Assembly (NCBI GenBank): GCA_033807695.1
Contig: CM066305.1
Location: 2,852,001 to 2,916,000, forward strand
Length of the DNA stretch: 64,000 nt
Direction of reading: 5' to 3'
Origin: Daedaleopsis sinensis
Taxonomy: Eukaryota; Basidiomycota; Agaricomycetes; Polyporales; Polyporaceae
Positions 24,401 through 35,835 of this stretch are shown here, piece after piece (the stretch's first letter is position 1; every line of letters starts with the position of its first letter). Below the pieces are notes generated by a model that was not told the origin of the DNA, ran no database searches, and worked only from the letters and a program-made list of their open reading frames with translations. A program made the position numbers and the translations under genes.

Positions 24401-24973
24401 ACATGGACATGGCGGACGCGGTGAACGTGATGACGTACGCGGCCCCAGCCCCGGACGGCCGCGCGGGCTGCGCAGCATGGGACATCTTCCGCGCGGAGGA
24501 CACGGCGCGCCTGCGCAAGTTCCTGCGCAAGAAGTTCAAGGGCCAGTACCAGCAGGACCCGATCCACTCGCAGCAGTTCTACCTCGACGCGACGCTCCGC
24601 CAGGAGCTGCACCGCGACTACGGCGTCGTGAGCCACCGCATCTACCAGAAGCCCGGGGAGGCCGTGTTCGTCCCCGCGGGGTGTGCGCATCAGGTACGTC
24701 TCTGTCCCGCGTGCATGTGTGCATGTGTGTGTGTTCGTCGGCGCCGCTGACGCCCCGGGTCCCTGGCAGGTATGCAACCTCGCGGACTGCATCAAGGTCG
24801 CGTGCGACTTCGTCAGCCCGGAGAACATCGAGCGGTGCGAGAACCTGACGCGCGAGTTCCGCGAGCAGAACCAGTCGATGGCGTGGAAGGAGGACGTCCT
24901 CCAGCTGCGCACGATGATGTGGTTCGCCTGGCTCTCGTGCGCGCGCCAGGAGAAGGAGCTCCTGGACGGGTGA
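21423..24973 (+). CDS. KDM3/JMJD1-like JmjC histone demethylase
   Basis: About twelve exons: 21423-21912, 22056-22172, 22243-22449, 22503-22565, 22656-22682, 22729-23054, 23114-23222, 23281-24062, 24132-24282, 24335-24693 and 24770-24973, giving about 944 residues. A 27-nt microexon near 21972-21998 is also possible. The N terminus is Pro/His/Tyr-rich, followed by a basic run (around 'KAKKARATKAKTA'). A Cys-rich zinc-binding region starts at 'RCVSCTRRWAGDTCRFQG' and continues with 'CDTCMTSIFSSSWMCRLCGR' and 'ACAECF'. The JmjC fold has the Fe(II) ligands of 'TRLHMDMADAVNVM' (H-x-D) and the distal His of 'VPAGCAHQV'. Zinc finger plus JmjC in this order is the KDM3 architecture, known to remove H3K9 methyl marks using 2-oxoglutarate. 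The activity here is inferred. Confidence 0.9.
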
Positions 24974-27900
24974 GAGCCCGCCTCGCCCCCGCCCCCGCCC
25001 CTGCCCCTGCCCCGCCGTTGACCGTCGCCTGCCCCTGCCCCTGCCCTGCCCCTAACCCCCGCATCATTGTCGCTATATAGCCCCCGCCCCGTCCCGCATC
25101 CTCTCTGTGCACGATACTAGTGCCGCCGCCGCGCGCCGCCTCTCTCACACACTCTGTCCGCTGCTTCCACCTTGCTTTGCTGAACTGTCTCTGTCTATGC
25201 TGATGTGCGCCGCCCGGTTTCCGTCTCTCCGTCTCCGTCTCTCCGTCCTCTCCGTCTCCGTCTCCGTCTCTCCTCGCCTCCTCGCCTCATACATACATCG
25301 TACTCGACCCGCCCACGATAGTCGCAACGCCCGCCGTTATGCTAATATACACTCTCCGTCCGTGTACCTCGTAGCCAGCCCGTGCTCCGCGCCGCAGGCG
25401 CATCTGTAAATCCAATGCATCCGAATCGTCTTCTCCGGGGTCGTCGTCATTCATTGATCATCGTCATCGTCATCATCTTCATCATCTGTACATTTAGCTA
25501 GTGCCAGTGCTACATAGTGCCAGTAGGCTACGACGTCGACCCGCTGTCCGGACCGTGTACGTGTACGTACAGTTAACCAGTACCACCGCCAGTAAGTAAG
25601 TAGTAGCTACGCCTCGTTAACGTTGTTATAGTAATCTCCCGGCGCGATCAGTGACTAGTGATCACGAATACGTACGCCGCTACCCGCGTGTCCCCGGTGC
25701 TATCGGCAGTTCTCCGTGCACATTATGCCGACACCCCGCCGGCGGCATGTGTAGCAGACTCGACGCTGGCGAGCATATCCATATCAGATAAATCACCAGA
25801 TGCGCCGGCGGCCCAGAGTCCGGGAGCCTGTTAGCGAGCATGTCAGCGTGTGTCGTCGGAACCTGGTCACTGGTCAGAACGAACCTAAAACCGTTGCGCG
25901 CTGCTGCCATACGCGACGTTACGAAACTGCCGCTGGTCCCTGGACCAGGACTAGGATTCTGGATGGGAGCGTGCACTGGCGCTGCTCGCGCTCCCCGATG
26001 GGCCGATAACACGTAACGGTCGGCCGCTGGGGGATCCTGTGCGGAGTTGGGGAACGCATAGCATTGGCAAAACGCGGCTGTGGGTTTGGATTCGGATTTG
26101 GATTGTTATTTGTGTTTGGACGGCGGGGACCCGGGACGGCTCCGAGCGAGGCGCGGGTGTCCCTAGTCGACGGCGTGAAGTGGATATGTAATAGCCTAGT
26201 CACGCACGATGAGTGTGAGTGGGCGGGCTCAGGGACCCAGGAGAGCCCTGCCAGTGGAGCGATGACACTGACAGCGTGCATTGTGCGCTGTGCGGCATCT
26301 CAGATTCGGAGAAGGGGCCGCAGTTTCGCGAGGTTTCGCGAGGGTTTCGCTCATCACCTGGGCCGCCTCGAGGCTGCGATGTCTAAGACTTTTGGAGATC
26401 CGGACAGAGTTCGAGCTCTGGGCTCCCGCCGCACGGCGCGGTGGCGAGGTCGGAGTTGGAGAAGGGGGCACCGTCGTGCACCGTGCACATGTGCGGGCAC
26501 TGACAGGTGCGAGCTCGCGGGGGCGGGTTAATTATACGGCCTCTCATGGCAGACTAGAATCCCCGCGCGTGTCGCATGGAAGTGGAAGGTGGAAGCGGAA
26601 GTGGAAGTGAAAGGAAGAAGGGCGGAGGTGGATGGAGGCCACTGGTGCTGCTGCTGGCTCGCCTTGGACCACAAGCGTGCGGGTCGTCGCACGTCTACGT
26701 CCCGCGGTCGATGTCGATGGGCCCCCGAATTGTGGCCGTCTGGATTCAGGATACTGAATATGTGATGGCTCGAGAATCTTGTCCGTCGACCGCCCGGGCC
26801 ACCGCTGCGGCCCGTGTGTGCGGTCTGTGGTGCTGGAACCTGCGCTTCTCCGCCGATACTTCGAGTTAGGCTGGGGTGCGAGTCCGCTCGCTGCTTCTGC
26901 CCCCGCTCGCAATGGGCAGATTGCCTGTCACATGCAAGGGGGTCGAGGGGCCTGCGTCTGCGAAGCTCTGCGACTGGTCCCGCGATAGCTCGCGCAGGGT
27001 CGATTGCCCGCTTCTGGGACGCTGCAGGCCACTCCGCGCGTGTTCGGCGCGGTCTGGCGCCGCGGTCCTTGAAAGTTTTGACACGGCGTGGGCAAGTCTG
27101 AGGCATCGGTCACACCAGCCGGGGAGGTTATGTCCTTACTTACCAGCGGGAAGGCCGCTACCCGAGACCGTGGGCCGTACGTTCGCAGGCACACGCATGG
27201 CCGCCGCCATCCGCTACGCGGCGGAGTCGGGCTTGAAAAACGGACGGCAGCCTGAGGATCCGTCGAACCAGGCTCTGGCGCGGAGGCTGGCACTGATAGC
27301 AGCAGCGGGCGATCCACTGGGTCCCCCGTTCTTGTGTTTTGCAAATGGCCCCTGCGTCAGCCTGCTCGAGACGGCGCGGCGGATGGGCCGTGCGGTCGAG
27401 AATCGGGATTAGGCAAGAACAGAAGCGGCGTCGAACCGTCGAACCGCGCGCAGGCGCAGATTGGCGCGGTCTTCGCATTCATGGGAGGGCCCATGCGTAA
27501 AATGCATTCCGTCAGCGAGAAGTACGCGAAGATCAGCTTGCGGCGCACACCCTCCGCATGACGACTGTGGCCGCGCGAGCCAAGCTGCGCGCGGCGGTAC
27601 GAGGAGCTCAGCGGCTAGATAGCGATGGGAGCAACAGAACCTCAGGCCCCATGCCTCAGACCTGTGCTTCACCCTATAGCGGCCATCCTAGCTGTGAGTT
27701 CGCGGCATGCTTGGAACCGGGTCGGTTCTATGTATGCAAGGTGTCAATATGCGGACATGAAGGTTGGGACCGTCACGTAAGGGATAGAAAGTTCGCACTC
27801 AGCTCATGGGCGCGTGACAAATTCCAGTGGCCACGGGTAAACCATCACTTCGTTGCGAGCAGGAACACACGCATGTGTCCTTTAAGTTCACCGCGGCCAA

Positions 27901-28821
27901 GACTGTGACACGCTCTGGGACGCTCACGACTCGAAGTCCGACCGATGACCGGTGACGGACCTTGTAGAACGGTCGGTGAATGTCGCATGCGCATCCAGCG
28001 CTACCGATCATCGCGACCCGAGGTTACCAGGTGTCATACGACGCCTACAAACCCGCTTGATGATAGAACATGTAGCTCTGCCTGCGCGCACGCCGTGCGT
28101 GTTTTTCTTGGGCAGCTCGGGGTTGGAACTATTGGCAGATGGAGCTCGGAGAGGCAACTCGAGGGGATTGTGAGCTTTTCCCGAGTGGGATGATCTGCGA
28201 GCTGCAGGAGCTCGATGTAACTCCGATGGATATCAAGCATTACGCCATATTTCCGAACTTCTTCACGGGTTCTGACAGAAACGGTGGGAGGTATCATGGC
28301 AGACGTATGGGGTTGCCGCGGCAGCCTCGCAAAATGGATTTGTCAGCTACCGCTCGGACTAGATGTCGTTAAGAAGAGCCTACCGCAAGGCACGCATATA
28401 CTCATAATCTGCGGCCGATGGTTGGAGGTGGATAGAAGCTGTGGTGGTTTGCAAACTTCATCCTGCCGTCCGAGAGCGCTTATTGAATTAAGTCAGCCGC
28501 GGAGTTCCAAATCTCCAACAACCACATCAGCCACCTGAGGACAAATTATGACTAAAACCGTGCCTCCTCCTGACGGGCGCGATTGTAGCGCGTGGCTTCG
28601 CGGGTGCATCTGCACCCTCCATGCTCGCAATGAGTGAGATAGAGAAACTAACAAAACGTCTATTGCAGTTGATCACAACACTGATGCTCAAACACTGGCC
28701 AGAGACTACCTAGTAGTTCGCGCCGCAAGAAGATAACTTATAGAGCCTCTGCAGAGTCTGATGATGATCTAGGTCTCAAAGCATCCCAAGCATTCAAAAA
28801 AGGCAGCGGCTTTCTATGGCC
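24974..28821. other. 3.8-kb region without a recognisable gene
   Basis: After the JmjC stop the sequence has C-rich tracts (CCCCTGCCCC near 24985-25065), CT-rich runs ('ccgtctctccgtct' near 25220-25275), a short GTCATC/TCATCA run (25446-25490) and 'tttggattcggatttgg' (26083). Several medium-length frames exist on both strands between 26.0 and 28.5 kb, but none has a domain, a codon pattern or intron borders I can support. The last 200 bp is probably the 3' flank of the minus-strand ATPase gene. Confidence 0.5.
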
Positions 28822-30805
28822 TCATACATCGACAACCATCCTGGATGCCCCTCCATCGGCCGTCACGCGGCGTCTTGTGCGCGCAAGGAGGTATCGCCGT
28901 CCAAAATGAGCAAGTTCAGGGTTCCCAGTGAACGCCTTCCCTGCTGATGGGAACCTCCCCAGGCCGGACGGCGCGAGGATGACGGCTTCACCGGTCTGCG
29001 CGCTAGACGTAAGCCAGCGACTACTACCATGACTGGCTCGACAAACTCTCACCTTCAATTTCACGACGTGGTCGAAGGCGTCGTCATCAGAGAAGTCGGC
29101 CGACACGTGGTTGACAATGGCCTCCCACCATGCAGGCGAAGAGAAGCGGTGGAGAATCGCGACGCTACATAGGTCGATGAGCACCGGCGGAAGCGCGGTA
29201 GGTTCTATCGTTGTCATACACCATCAGATAGGAAGCAAGTTGGTATGGAATGCGAAGACGACGCACCTTGCGTGCTAATGATGACCCTCATGGCCAGGTG
29301 ACGCTGCTGCCGCGTCAACGACGTCAACATCTTCGTAAGACCTGACATCGCCTTGTTGACAGATAGGTACTAGAGAGAGTGCATCAAGGCTTGAACGTCA
29401 AGCAGATGACTAGCCGTACCTTGTGCGCCTCATCAACGACAAGCACCTTCCCAGTGCCTACCTCCGCCCTCACGAACAGCCGGGTGACAATTTCGAACAG
29501 CGCGCACGCGCTCCCCTGGTCGACGAAGGGATCGGACAGATCAATGATGGTGAGTTGACCCTCCTTGAACCGAGTCGTTTTCGCGGACGCGTCGACAAAG
29601 GTTTTGAGGAGGACCATGCGTTGGTCGAGGGCGGTGTTCTGCGCGGGGTTCAAGTCGTCTTGCGCAGTCTTGACCTCCCTCAGGAAGCGGGAATAGGTAA
29701 ACTTTTCTCCGAGGTCGCGCAGAATCGACTGTCAAGGAGCTTTCAACCTTATCGTCCGAGTACATGATGAACTCGAAACTCACGAGTACCCGGTGCATGT
29801 AGAGCGGTGGGTTTTCTGATGTCCCTACTGCCATCATCGACAAAATAGCTTCTGCATCGAGCTCCTTCTCGTTGAACAGCAGCGGCTCGACGGTGACCGA
29901 CTTCCCCAACGGCGCGTACACCAGACGCATGGTGCGTAAAGATGATCGAGAGACGTACACTTTGACGGGGGGAGGTCGGACGCCTTGAATCAGGCTACAC
30001 CCGACCCAAGCACCCTCGCAGGGGCGAGCCCCGGAGCCCCCTTCTCCAAAATGAAGGATCAACCCGCTAAGTGGTTTGCGCGAGTAGCCGATCGGGTTGA
30101 AGCCCGCGATCAACATATTCTCCAGCATGACTGATACGGTGTGGGACTTGCCCGATCCCTGCACACCGCAGACAATCGCTGAGAAAGGTGCATTCTGAAA
30201 GGTTCTACATTTTAGCCTATACTTGAATATCGCGGGAGAGAACATAGGACGTGCACGAACCGTGTTCAAGTATAACCGCGGATCAGCTGGCGTGTACTGG
30301 CTGCCGTTTGCTCTGCCAATGGAGGTCGGTCGGACAACCCCAGGACCCTCCAAGACAACTACTCACCTGATGGCCATCACACTTCCGAGTACACCATACT
30401 GCGACTTTTTCTGGTTTAGATTGGCTGAAGAGTATGCTTCCCTGGTCAGGATGGGGGCGGTGATGATCTCGTGTGCTTCCGTGACATCCTCCAGTGGTGT
30501 ATCACAGTTCAACAAGCTCAACTCCTAGAGACTGGTCGGGATCAATGTGAATAGGTGGAGCTATTGCACACACCTCTATGCATTCAGCGAGTGACTATCA
30601 CATGACAGCATAGCACGATAGGATTCAGGAGGATTGAACGTTGCGGACGTGCCGGATGCAATCACTCACAGTCGCGCAAGTTGACGTGGACGAAGGTGTC
30701 GAACTCCGAGTGTCGTCTGGTGCCTAACGGACGGGGACAGCGTGAGGATAAAAACTGAACAATCTTACGGATACTCACATTTTCCGAAGGCCAGAGTTGA
30801 TGCAT
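28822..30805 (-). CDS. P-loop ATPase, HerA/AAA-like fungal family, copy A
   Basis: Spliced on the minus strand into roughly 500 residues. Core segments in order: 'TEAHEIITAPILTREA', 'YGVLGSVMAI', 'ADPRLYLNT', Walker A 'GVQGSGKSHTVS', 'GLILHFGEGGSGARPCE', 'LTIIDLSDPFVD', Walker B 'KVLVVDEAHK', then 'LTRQQRHLAMRVIISTQEP', 'VLIDLCSVAILHRFSSPAWW', 'TGEAVILAPSGLG' and 'FGRRYLLARTRRRVTADGG'. The 'RQQRH..MRVIISTQEP' block after Walker B resembles the arrangement in HerA/FtsK-type ATPases; this placement is inference. The first three exons (30779-30805 with the ATG, 30670-30723, then from 30524) are tentative; the first two are supported only by phase. The last intron (28996-29052, 57 nt) is stop-free and in frame. 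Paralogue of copy B with the same intron phases. Function unknown. Confidence 0.8.
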
Positions 30806-31733
30806 GTGCTGTGCCGAAGACATTCAAGTGACTCAGCAGTGAGTATGGGGTTACTGTGGGGCTGGGGCGTTGGAGCGACGAAGCGGTAAGTAACGTTGAA
30901 TCCATCGGCAGGCCCTTATAAGAGACTCCCCCCGAGCAACGCATAGCGTACTCCTTGATTGCTGCGGTAATGACGCTGTCCATTGCAGCAGGTTGCAGCG
31001 CACCTACCATGCATGTGCTCCGGTAGTACCATACATGCGCTACGGTAGACAGCAGACGTTGCTTGAGACTGCGCCGAAAGTCCTCTTGGACGGACGATGC
31101 AGTAATGAAAGTCGAGGCTTCAAGCAGGAACACAAGGCGCCTTCGTATACGGCAACTGTACTGTTTTCTCCGTCCCTTAGAGCCGAAGAGGACCGAGATG
31201 GTGTAATGATGTACGAGAGAACGCCTTCTGTGGAATGGACACCGACCACCGGGAACACAAGTCGCGACTGGCAAAAAGTTGGAAGCGGCGGTTCTTGGGA
31301 AAAACGAGGAATCAGAGCGGGTTTGGCCAAAGGGGAACTTTACTTACTGGGCTGGCGTTAGCTTGCCGGAAGATCGGTGAGACGCCCGCCGCAGCCCGTA
31401 CTAAGAAGTCGTTTTCGACGTGTTTCATATACCTGCTAAGAGCAGGTTCTTTACCTGCAGCATGTCACGTATTCGGCGTATCTGTTGGTTCGTGGACTGC
31501 AGATGCACGGGCCAACGATTGCACTACGGTTTCGCTGTCAGCAGTGGAAAGAGTGCAATATCCAATAAACGACGACAACGCATTAGTACATGTGCTCGTG
31601 AGTAAGATACAAGTAAAAGATTAGGAAAATATATCATTTGCACTGGCAGCCTGAGGCTCGGGAGTTTGACGGGAAGACGTCAAGAAAGCAAGAAACAGAA
31701 ACACCGCGATCCCATTGGGAGAGCGGTCATGCA
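30806..31733. other. Spacer between the two ATPase paralogues
   Basis: Short overlapping frames on both strands (for example 30765-31274 minus, 30993-31361 plus) show no recognisable domain. It must contain the promoter of copy A and the 3' end of copy B. Confidence 0.45.
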
Positions 31734-33750
31734 TCATGCCTCAAGAGCCATTATGGACGCACCGCCGTCCATAGTGATGCGTTGTCTCGTTTTGATGAGC
31801 ATGTAGCGCCGTCCAAATTGCCCGACCTTGAGTGGTGCCGGTGCGCGACTTCTCGGTGCCTTTTTGGTAGCGAATAGTCCGAGGCCGCTCGGGCACAGTA
31901 CTAACGCCTGCCCGGTCTACGAGGTCGCGTCGAGACGTGCTTAAGTACATGCATTGGACCGGAGATTCGCAGGGGACGCACCGTGAGCTTGACAACGTGT
32001 CCGAAACCCTCCGCATTGGAGACGTCTGCACAGACCCGCCTTGCAACTGCCTCCCACCAGGCTGGCGACGAGAACCTGTGGAAAATGGCGATGCTACAGA
32101 GGTCGATAAGTACTGGAGGGACGGCGGTCGGCTCTGTGAATGACACACATTCAGATGAGCGAACTATCTACTGCACGGATACCGAATGTGCAGATACCTT
32201 GGGTGCTAAGAATGACGCGCATGGCGAGATGCCGCTGCTGCCGAATGAGAGACGTCAGAGCTCTCGTCAGCCCCGAATCGCCTTGATGGGCGGAGAGATA
32301 CTGTCACGTTTCATGTCAATGGGTAGGAGCGGCAATAATGGATTGCGTGGACGCACTTTATGAGCTTCGTCGACTACTAGCAACTTGCCCGTGTCCGTTT
32401 CGGACCTGATGAACAGGCGGGTGACGATTTCGAACAATGAACAAGCACTAGCTGGGTCGATAAACGGGTCGGAGAGGTCGATGATTGTCAGACGGCCTGC
32501 TTTGAAGAGAGCGCCCTTTCGAGGCTTCTCGGCGTCCGCGAACGATGCCAACAGGGATAACCTCTGGTTGAGACTCGATCTCTGGTGTGGGTTCATGTCT
32601 CGTTTAGCCTTCTCAACTTCGGATAGAAATGCGCTATATGTGAAGTTTTCGCCTAGTTCTCGCAAAATGGCCTATGCAGAGCATCTTCAGCCCCCCCATT
32701 CAAGTTAAACCGTAGATCGAGTACAGCGTGACATACCAAGAGCGATTGCATGTAAAGGGGAGCAGACTCAGACGAGCCCACGGCCATCATGGCTAGGATG
32801 GCTTGTGCATCAAGCTCGGACTCGGAGAACCGTAGCGACCGGACAGATATCTTGTCCCCAAGCGGCGCATATACCTTCTTCATCGTGCTGAGAGAGGATT
32901 TGGACACATACACCCGAACAGAGGGTGCACCGATATCACCTGTCTTCGGACAGCCAATCCAAGCAGCCTCACATGGGCGGGCCCCTGATCCACCCTCGCT
33001 GAAGTGAAGAACCAGGCCTGATAGTGCCTGTTTACATGACCCTATCCCTGGTACGTTGGGAATGAACATGTTCTCCAACATCACGGACACTGTATGGGAT
33101 TTTCCGGAACCTTGGACACCGCATACTAGTGCGGAGAAGGGTGCATTCTGTCGTAGATGTGAGTGTCGCCGTAGCTCCTTGTACGCTGTCTGTACATACC
33201 GTGTTGACGTAGAGTCGAGGCTCCTCAGGAACGCGAACACCAGATTGATCACTGTCGGCTTTAAGAATGGAATGTGAAGATGGTCATAATAGTAAACACC
33301 CACTGTATTGAGATGATACGGCCCAATACACCATATTGCGAGTTTTCTTCGTTGACTCCAGAAGAGAGAAACGCTTCGCGCGTGAATATCGGTGCTGTTT
33401 TTATTTCATGTTCTTCCATCCCCACACTGTCAACGTGCGTGTCGTCAAAGAGCAGCGCCATTTCCTGCAATATGTATTCTCAGATCCCAGAAGGCTTCTT
33501 GGCAGAGGGATACACTCACATCGATAGCGTCGCCTGACTCGCCACCCTTGTTCAAGTCATGCAATGGCACTTCGTCAGGTTCTTCTACCTTGACTCGTAC
33601 GTTGTCAAGATTATTAGAGTGTTCAGAAAGCCCTTGAGCTGGTTCTTCTGCAGACGTCTCCAAAGATACAGATTCCGGGGGTGACTCATCCATTGACTCT
33701 GAGGCGAGTTTGCGCATTTTGCGTGTCATAACTCCCCGCCCACCACTCAT
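31734..33750 (-). CDS. P-loop ATPase, HerA/AAA-like fungal family, copy B
   Basis: The first exon starts at 33750 and has an acidic, Ser/Glu-rich N terminus ('SESMDESPPESVSLETSAEE'). Then come 'EMALLFDDTHVDSVGMEEHE', 'YGVLGRIISI', 'EEPRLYVNT', Walker A 'GVQGSGKSHTVS', 'GLVLHFSEGGSGARPCE', 'LTIIDLSDPFIDP', Walker B 'KLLVVDEAHK', 'LIRQQRHLAMRVILSTQEP', 'VLIDLCSIAIFHRFSSPAWW', 'TGQALVLCPSGLGLF' and 'FGRRYMLIKTRQRITMDGG'. All exons can be joined without a stop and every key motif is present, so it looks functional. Same strand and same exon plan as copy A, so the pair arose by tandem duplication, but the protein sequences differ substantially and the event is not recent. It diverges from RRP8 across about 380 bp. 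Confidence 0.82.
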
Positions 33751-34127
33751 AGTTGTGTGTGTGCTGGCGCAGTTGAATCGGCTGCAAGTCTTTCCTGGAT
33801 GAAGCCTTGGATGTTGTGCTCGTAAAGCCGCAGTAGGGTATCGGCGGTCGTGGTGGTACCCAGCGAATGGGAACGGTTGTGGAACTAGGTGCGACCGCGT
33901 CGTGGCGCGTCGCGATCGTGTGCGCGTCGCGAGCGCGTCGAGCGCTTGTGCATTCTACCGCGATTTGTCACATGACCATGGCGCGACTAACCGACTCGCG
34001 AGCGTTTCTTCTCATCGTGCTTAGAGTCCAGACTCCAGACTGTCCTGCGACTCGCGAGGCTACAATAATTGTTTGGACGCCTTGCATCAGCAACTCACCT
34101 CCAGAATCTGCTCTGCCATACCAACCT
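33751..34127. promoter_or_regulatory. Shared divergent intergenic region (ATPase copy B / RRP8)
   Basis: 377 bp between two divergent start codons. It contains an AT-poor 'gcgtcgcgat..gcgtcgcgagcgcgtcgagcgc' stretch (about 33903-33945). Promoter function is inferred from geometry only. Confidence 0.4.
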
Positions 34128-35665
34128 ATGTCCCTCTTCGAAGTGCCCGGATGGAGCGTTCCATCAGCACCGGTCTCTCAAGCTGGAAAAAAGCGCAAAC
34201 GGCCGTCAGTCAAAGACTCGTCGGATGACATCGACGAAGCCCAACGGATCCAATCCGCTCAGAAAAACATTGAAAAGCTCATGCGAAGTCTTGGAGAGGG
34301 GAAGGATGCGTTGAATGGTGGTGACTCCTCCGGTGGTCCAACCCAGAAGAAGCGAGAGGGCAAGAACAACAAGGGGAAGGGTGCGGATGGACGCGCTAAA
34401 GGGAGCGAACCGGAGAGGGGGAGGAAGCTGGACCAGAAACACCCGAAGGACGATTCCAAGCGGTCCCCGAGCAAACAACAGAAACCAGGCAGTCCGTCCC
34501 CCAAATCCCGCGAACGCTCGGATGCGCCCCCAACGAAGGGTAAGAAGAAGCAGAAGCGGAGGCAGAAAAGCGCAGAACCGGTCGAGGCGCATTCCGAGAC
34601 TGAGTCTGTGCATGGGGACAAGCACCCTCCATCTTCGAGCCAACCCGCCAAGGCTACCAAGTCGCCGGGCAAGGCGAAAGGCAAAGACCAGCAGCCAGGT
34701 CTTACTACTTTGCAGGCGAATATGAAGAAAAGCCTCGACGGTGCGCGGTTTAGGTACGTATCGCTAGTCTATGCCATGAAAGCCGACTGACAGCTAACCT
34801 ATTCCTTGTATGTAGATGGATCAACGAGGCGCTATACAAGTCCGACAGTGCCGAGGCGCACAAACTGATGAGCAAAGACCCAGCCGTTTTTGCGGATGTG
34901 CGTGTGGTTGATTGTATCGCGTCGCTTAGCGTGCTGAAAACCTACCTCCCAGTATCATACAGGCTTCCGTCATCAGGTCGAGTCCTGGCCCACGAATCCG
35001 GTGTCGCATTACATCTCTAGCCTCTCATCCTATCCGCCGAAGACAGTCATCGCTGATCTTGGATGTGGGGACGCTGCTCTCGCCCGCGCCCTGCTCCCCA
35101 AAGGCTTGACCATCCTGTCCTTTGACCTGGTCTCCGACAATATGTACGTGGTAGAAGCGGATACGTGCGCACGTGTGCCTTTGCCCGGTTCCGAGCCATC
35201 GCCCGACTCGGGGAGCAGTGAAGGCGAGGGTCAGGTCGTCGACGTGGTCGTCTGTGCCCTGAGTCTCATGGGGACAAATTGGCCCGGCTGCATACGTGAA
35301 GCATGGCGTATCCTGCGCTCAGGGTACGTGGCCTGACATCGACCCATTTTGTTGGTGACAAGACCCGCTCATCGAACTTCATCAGGGGTGAGCTTCGGAT
35401 CGCTGAAGTAACCAGTCGATTCACCAGTGTCGAAGATTTCGTAACGTTCATCTCTTCCTTTGGCTTTAAACTCAAGTCTAAGGTGAGTCTCATATTACGC
35501 TCTCTTGTCTCTCATCCTGACTGACGCTTACAGGACGAGCGAAACACCCACTTCACTCTTTTCGATTTCATGAAGGTACCTCGGAAGCCGAAGGGCGAGA
35601 AAGACTGGGAGAAGCTCTCGTCGCGCGGCAGTATACTCAAACCATGCGAATATAAGCGACGGTAG
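34128..35665 (+). CDS. RRP8: Rrp8 25S rRNA methyltransferase
   Basis: Exons 34128-34753, 34816-34897, 34953-35323, 35386-35482 and 35534-35665 give 435 residues. A basic, disordered N-terminal half (about 200 residues of Lys/Ser/Arg) is followed by the Rrp8 fold: 'WINEALYKSDSAEAHKLM', 'YHTGFRHQVESWP', 'SAM motif I 'VIADLGCGDAALA', 'SFDLVSDN', 'VVVCALSLMGTNW' and 'EAWRILRSGGELRIAEV', then 'FVTFISSFGF' and the tail 'LKPCEYKRR'. In yeast Rrp8 makes the m1A645 mark in 25S rRNA and takes part in 35S pre-rRNA processing in the nucleolus. All SAM-binding motifs are intact. Confidence 0.95.
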
Positions 35666-35835
35666 TTCCATGTATAGGATAAGAACTGTGACTCGACGGG
35701 AGACACCCAAAACGTACATCCCCGCTCCTTCGATTGCGTAAATGACGCGCCGTCGTGCGTGTACCACATCAAACTATGTTCCTCCCGGCATAAAATCTGC
35801 TCGACGATGCCCCAACTTTCACTCTCACCCCCATC

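Noticed and set aside
25000..25075. Telomere-like CCCTAA sequence
   Set aside because: Only a single CCCCTAACCCC occurs inside a C-rich tract; not a telomeric array.
26876..27412. 178-residue plus-strand frame in the gene-free gap
   Set aside because: No domain, no splice context and mixed composition; overlapping frames on the other strand are equally open.
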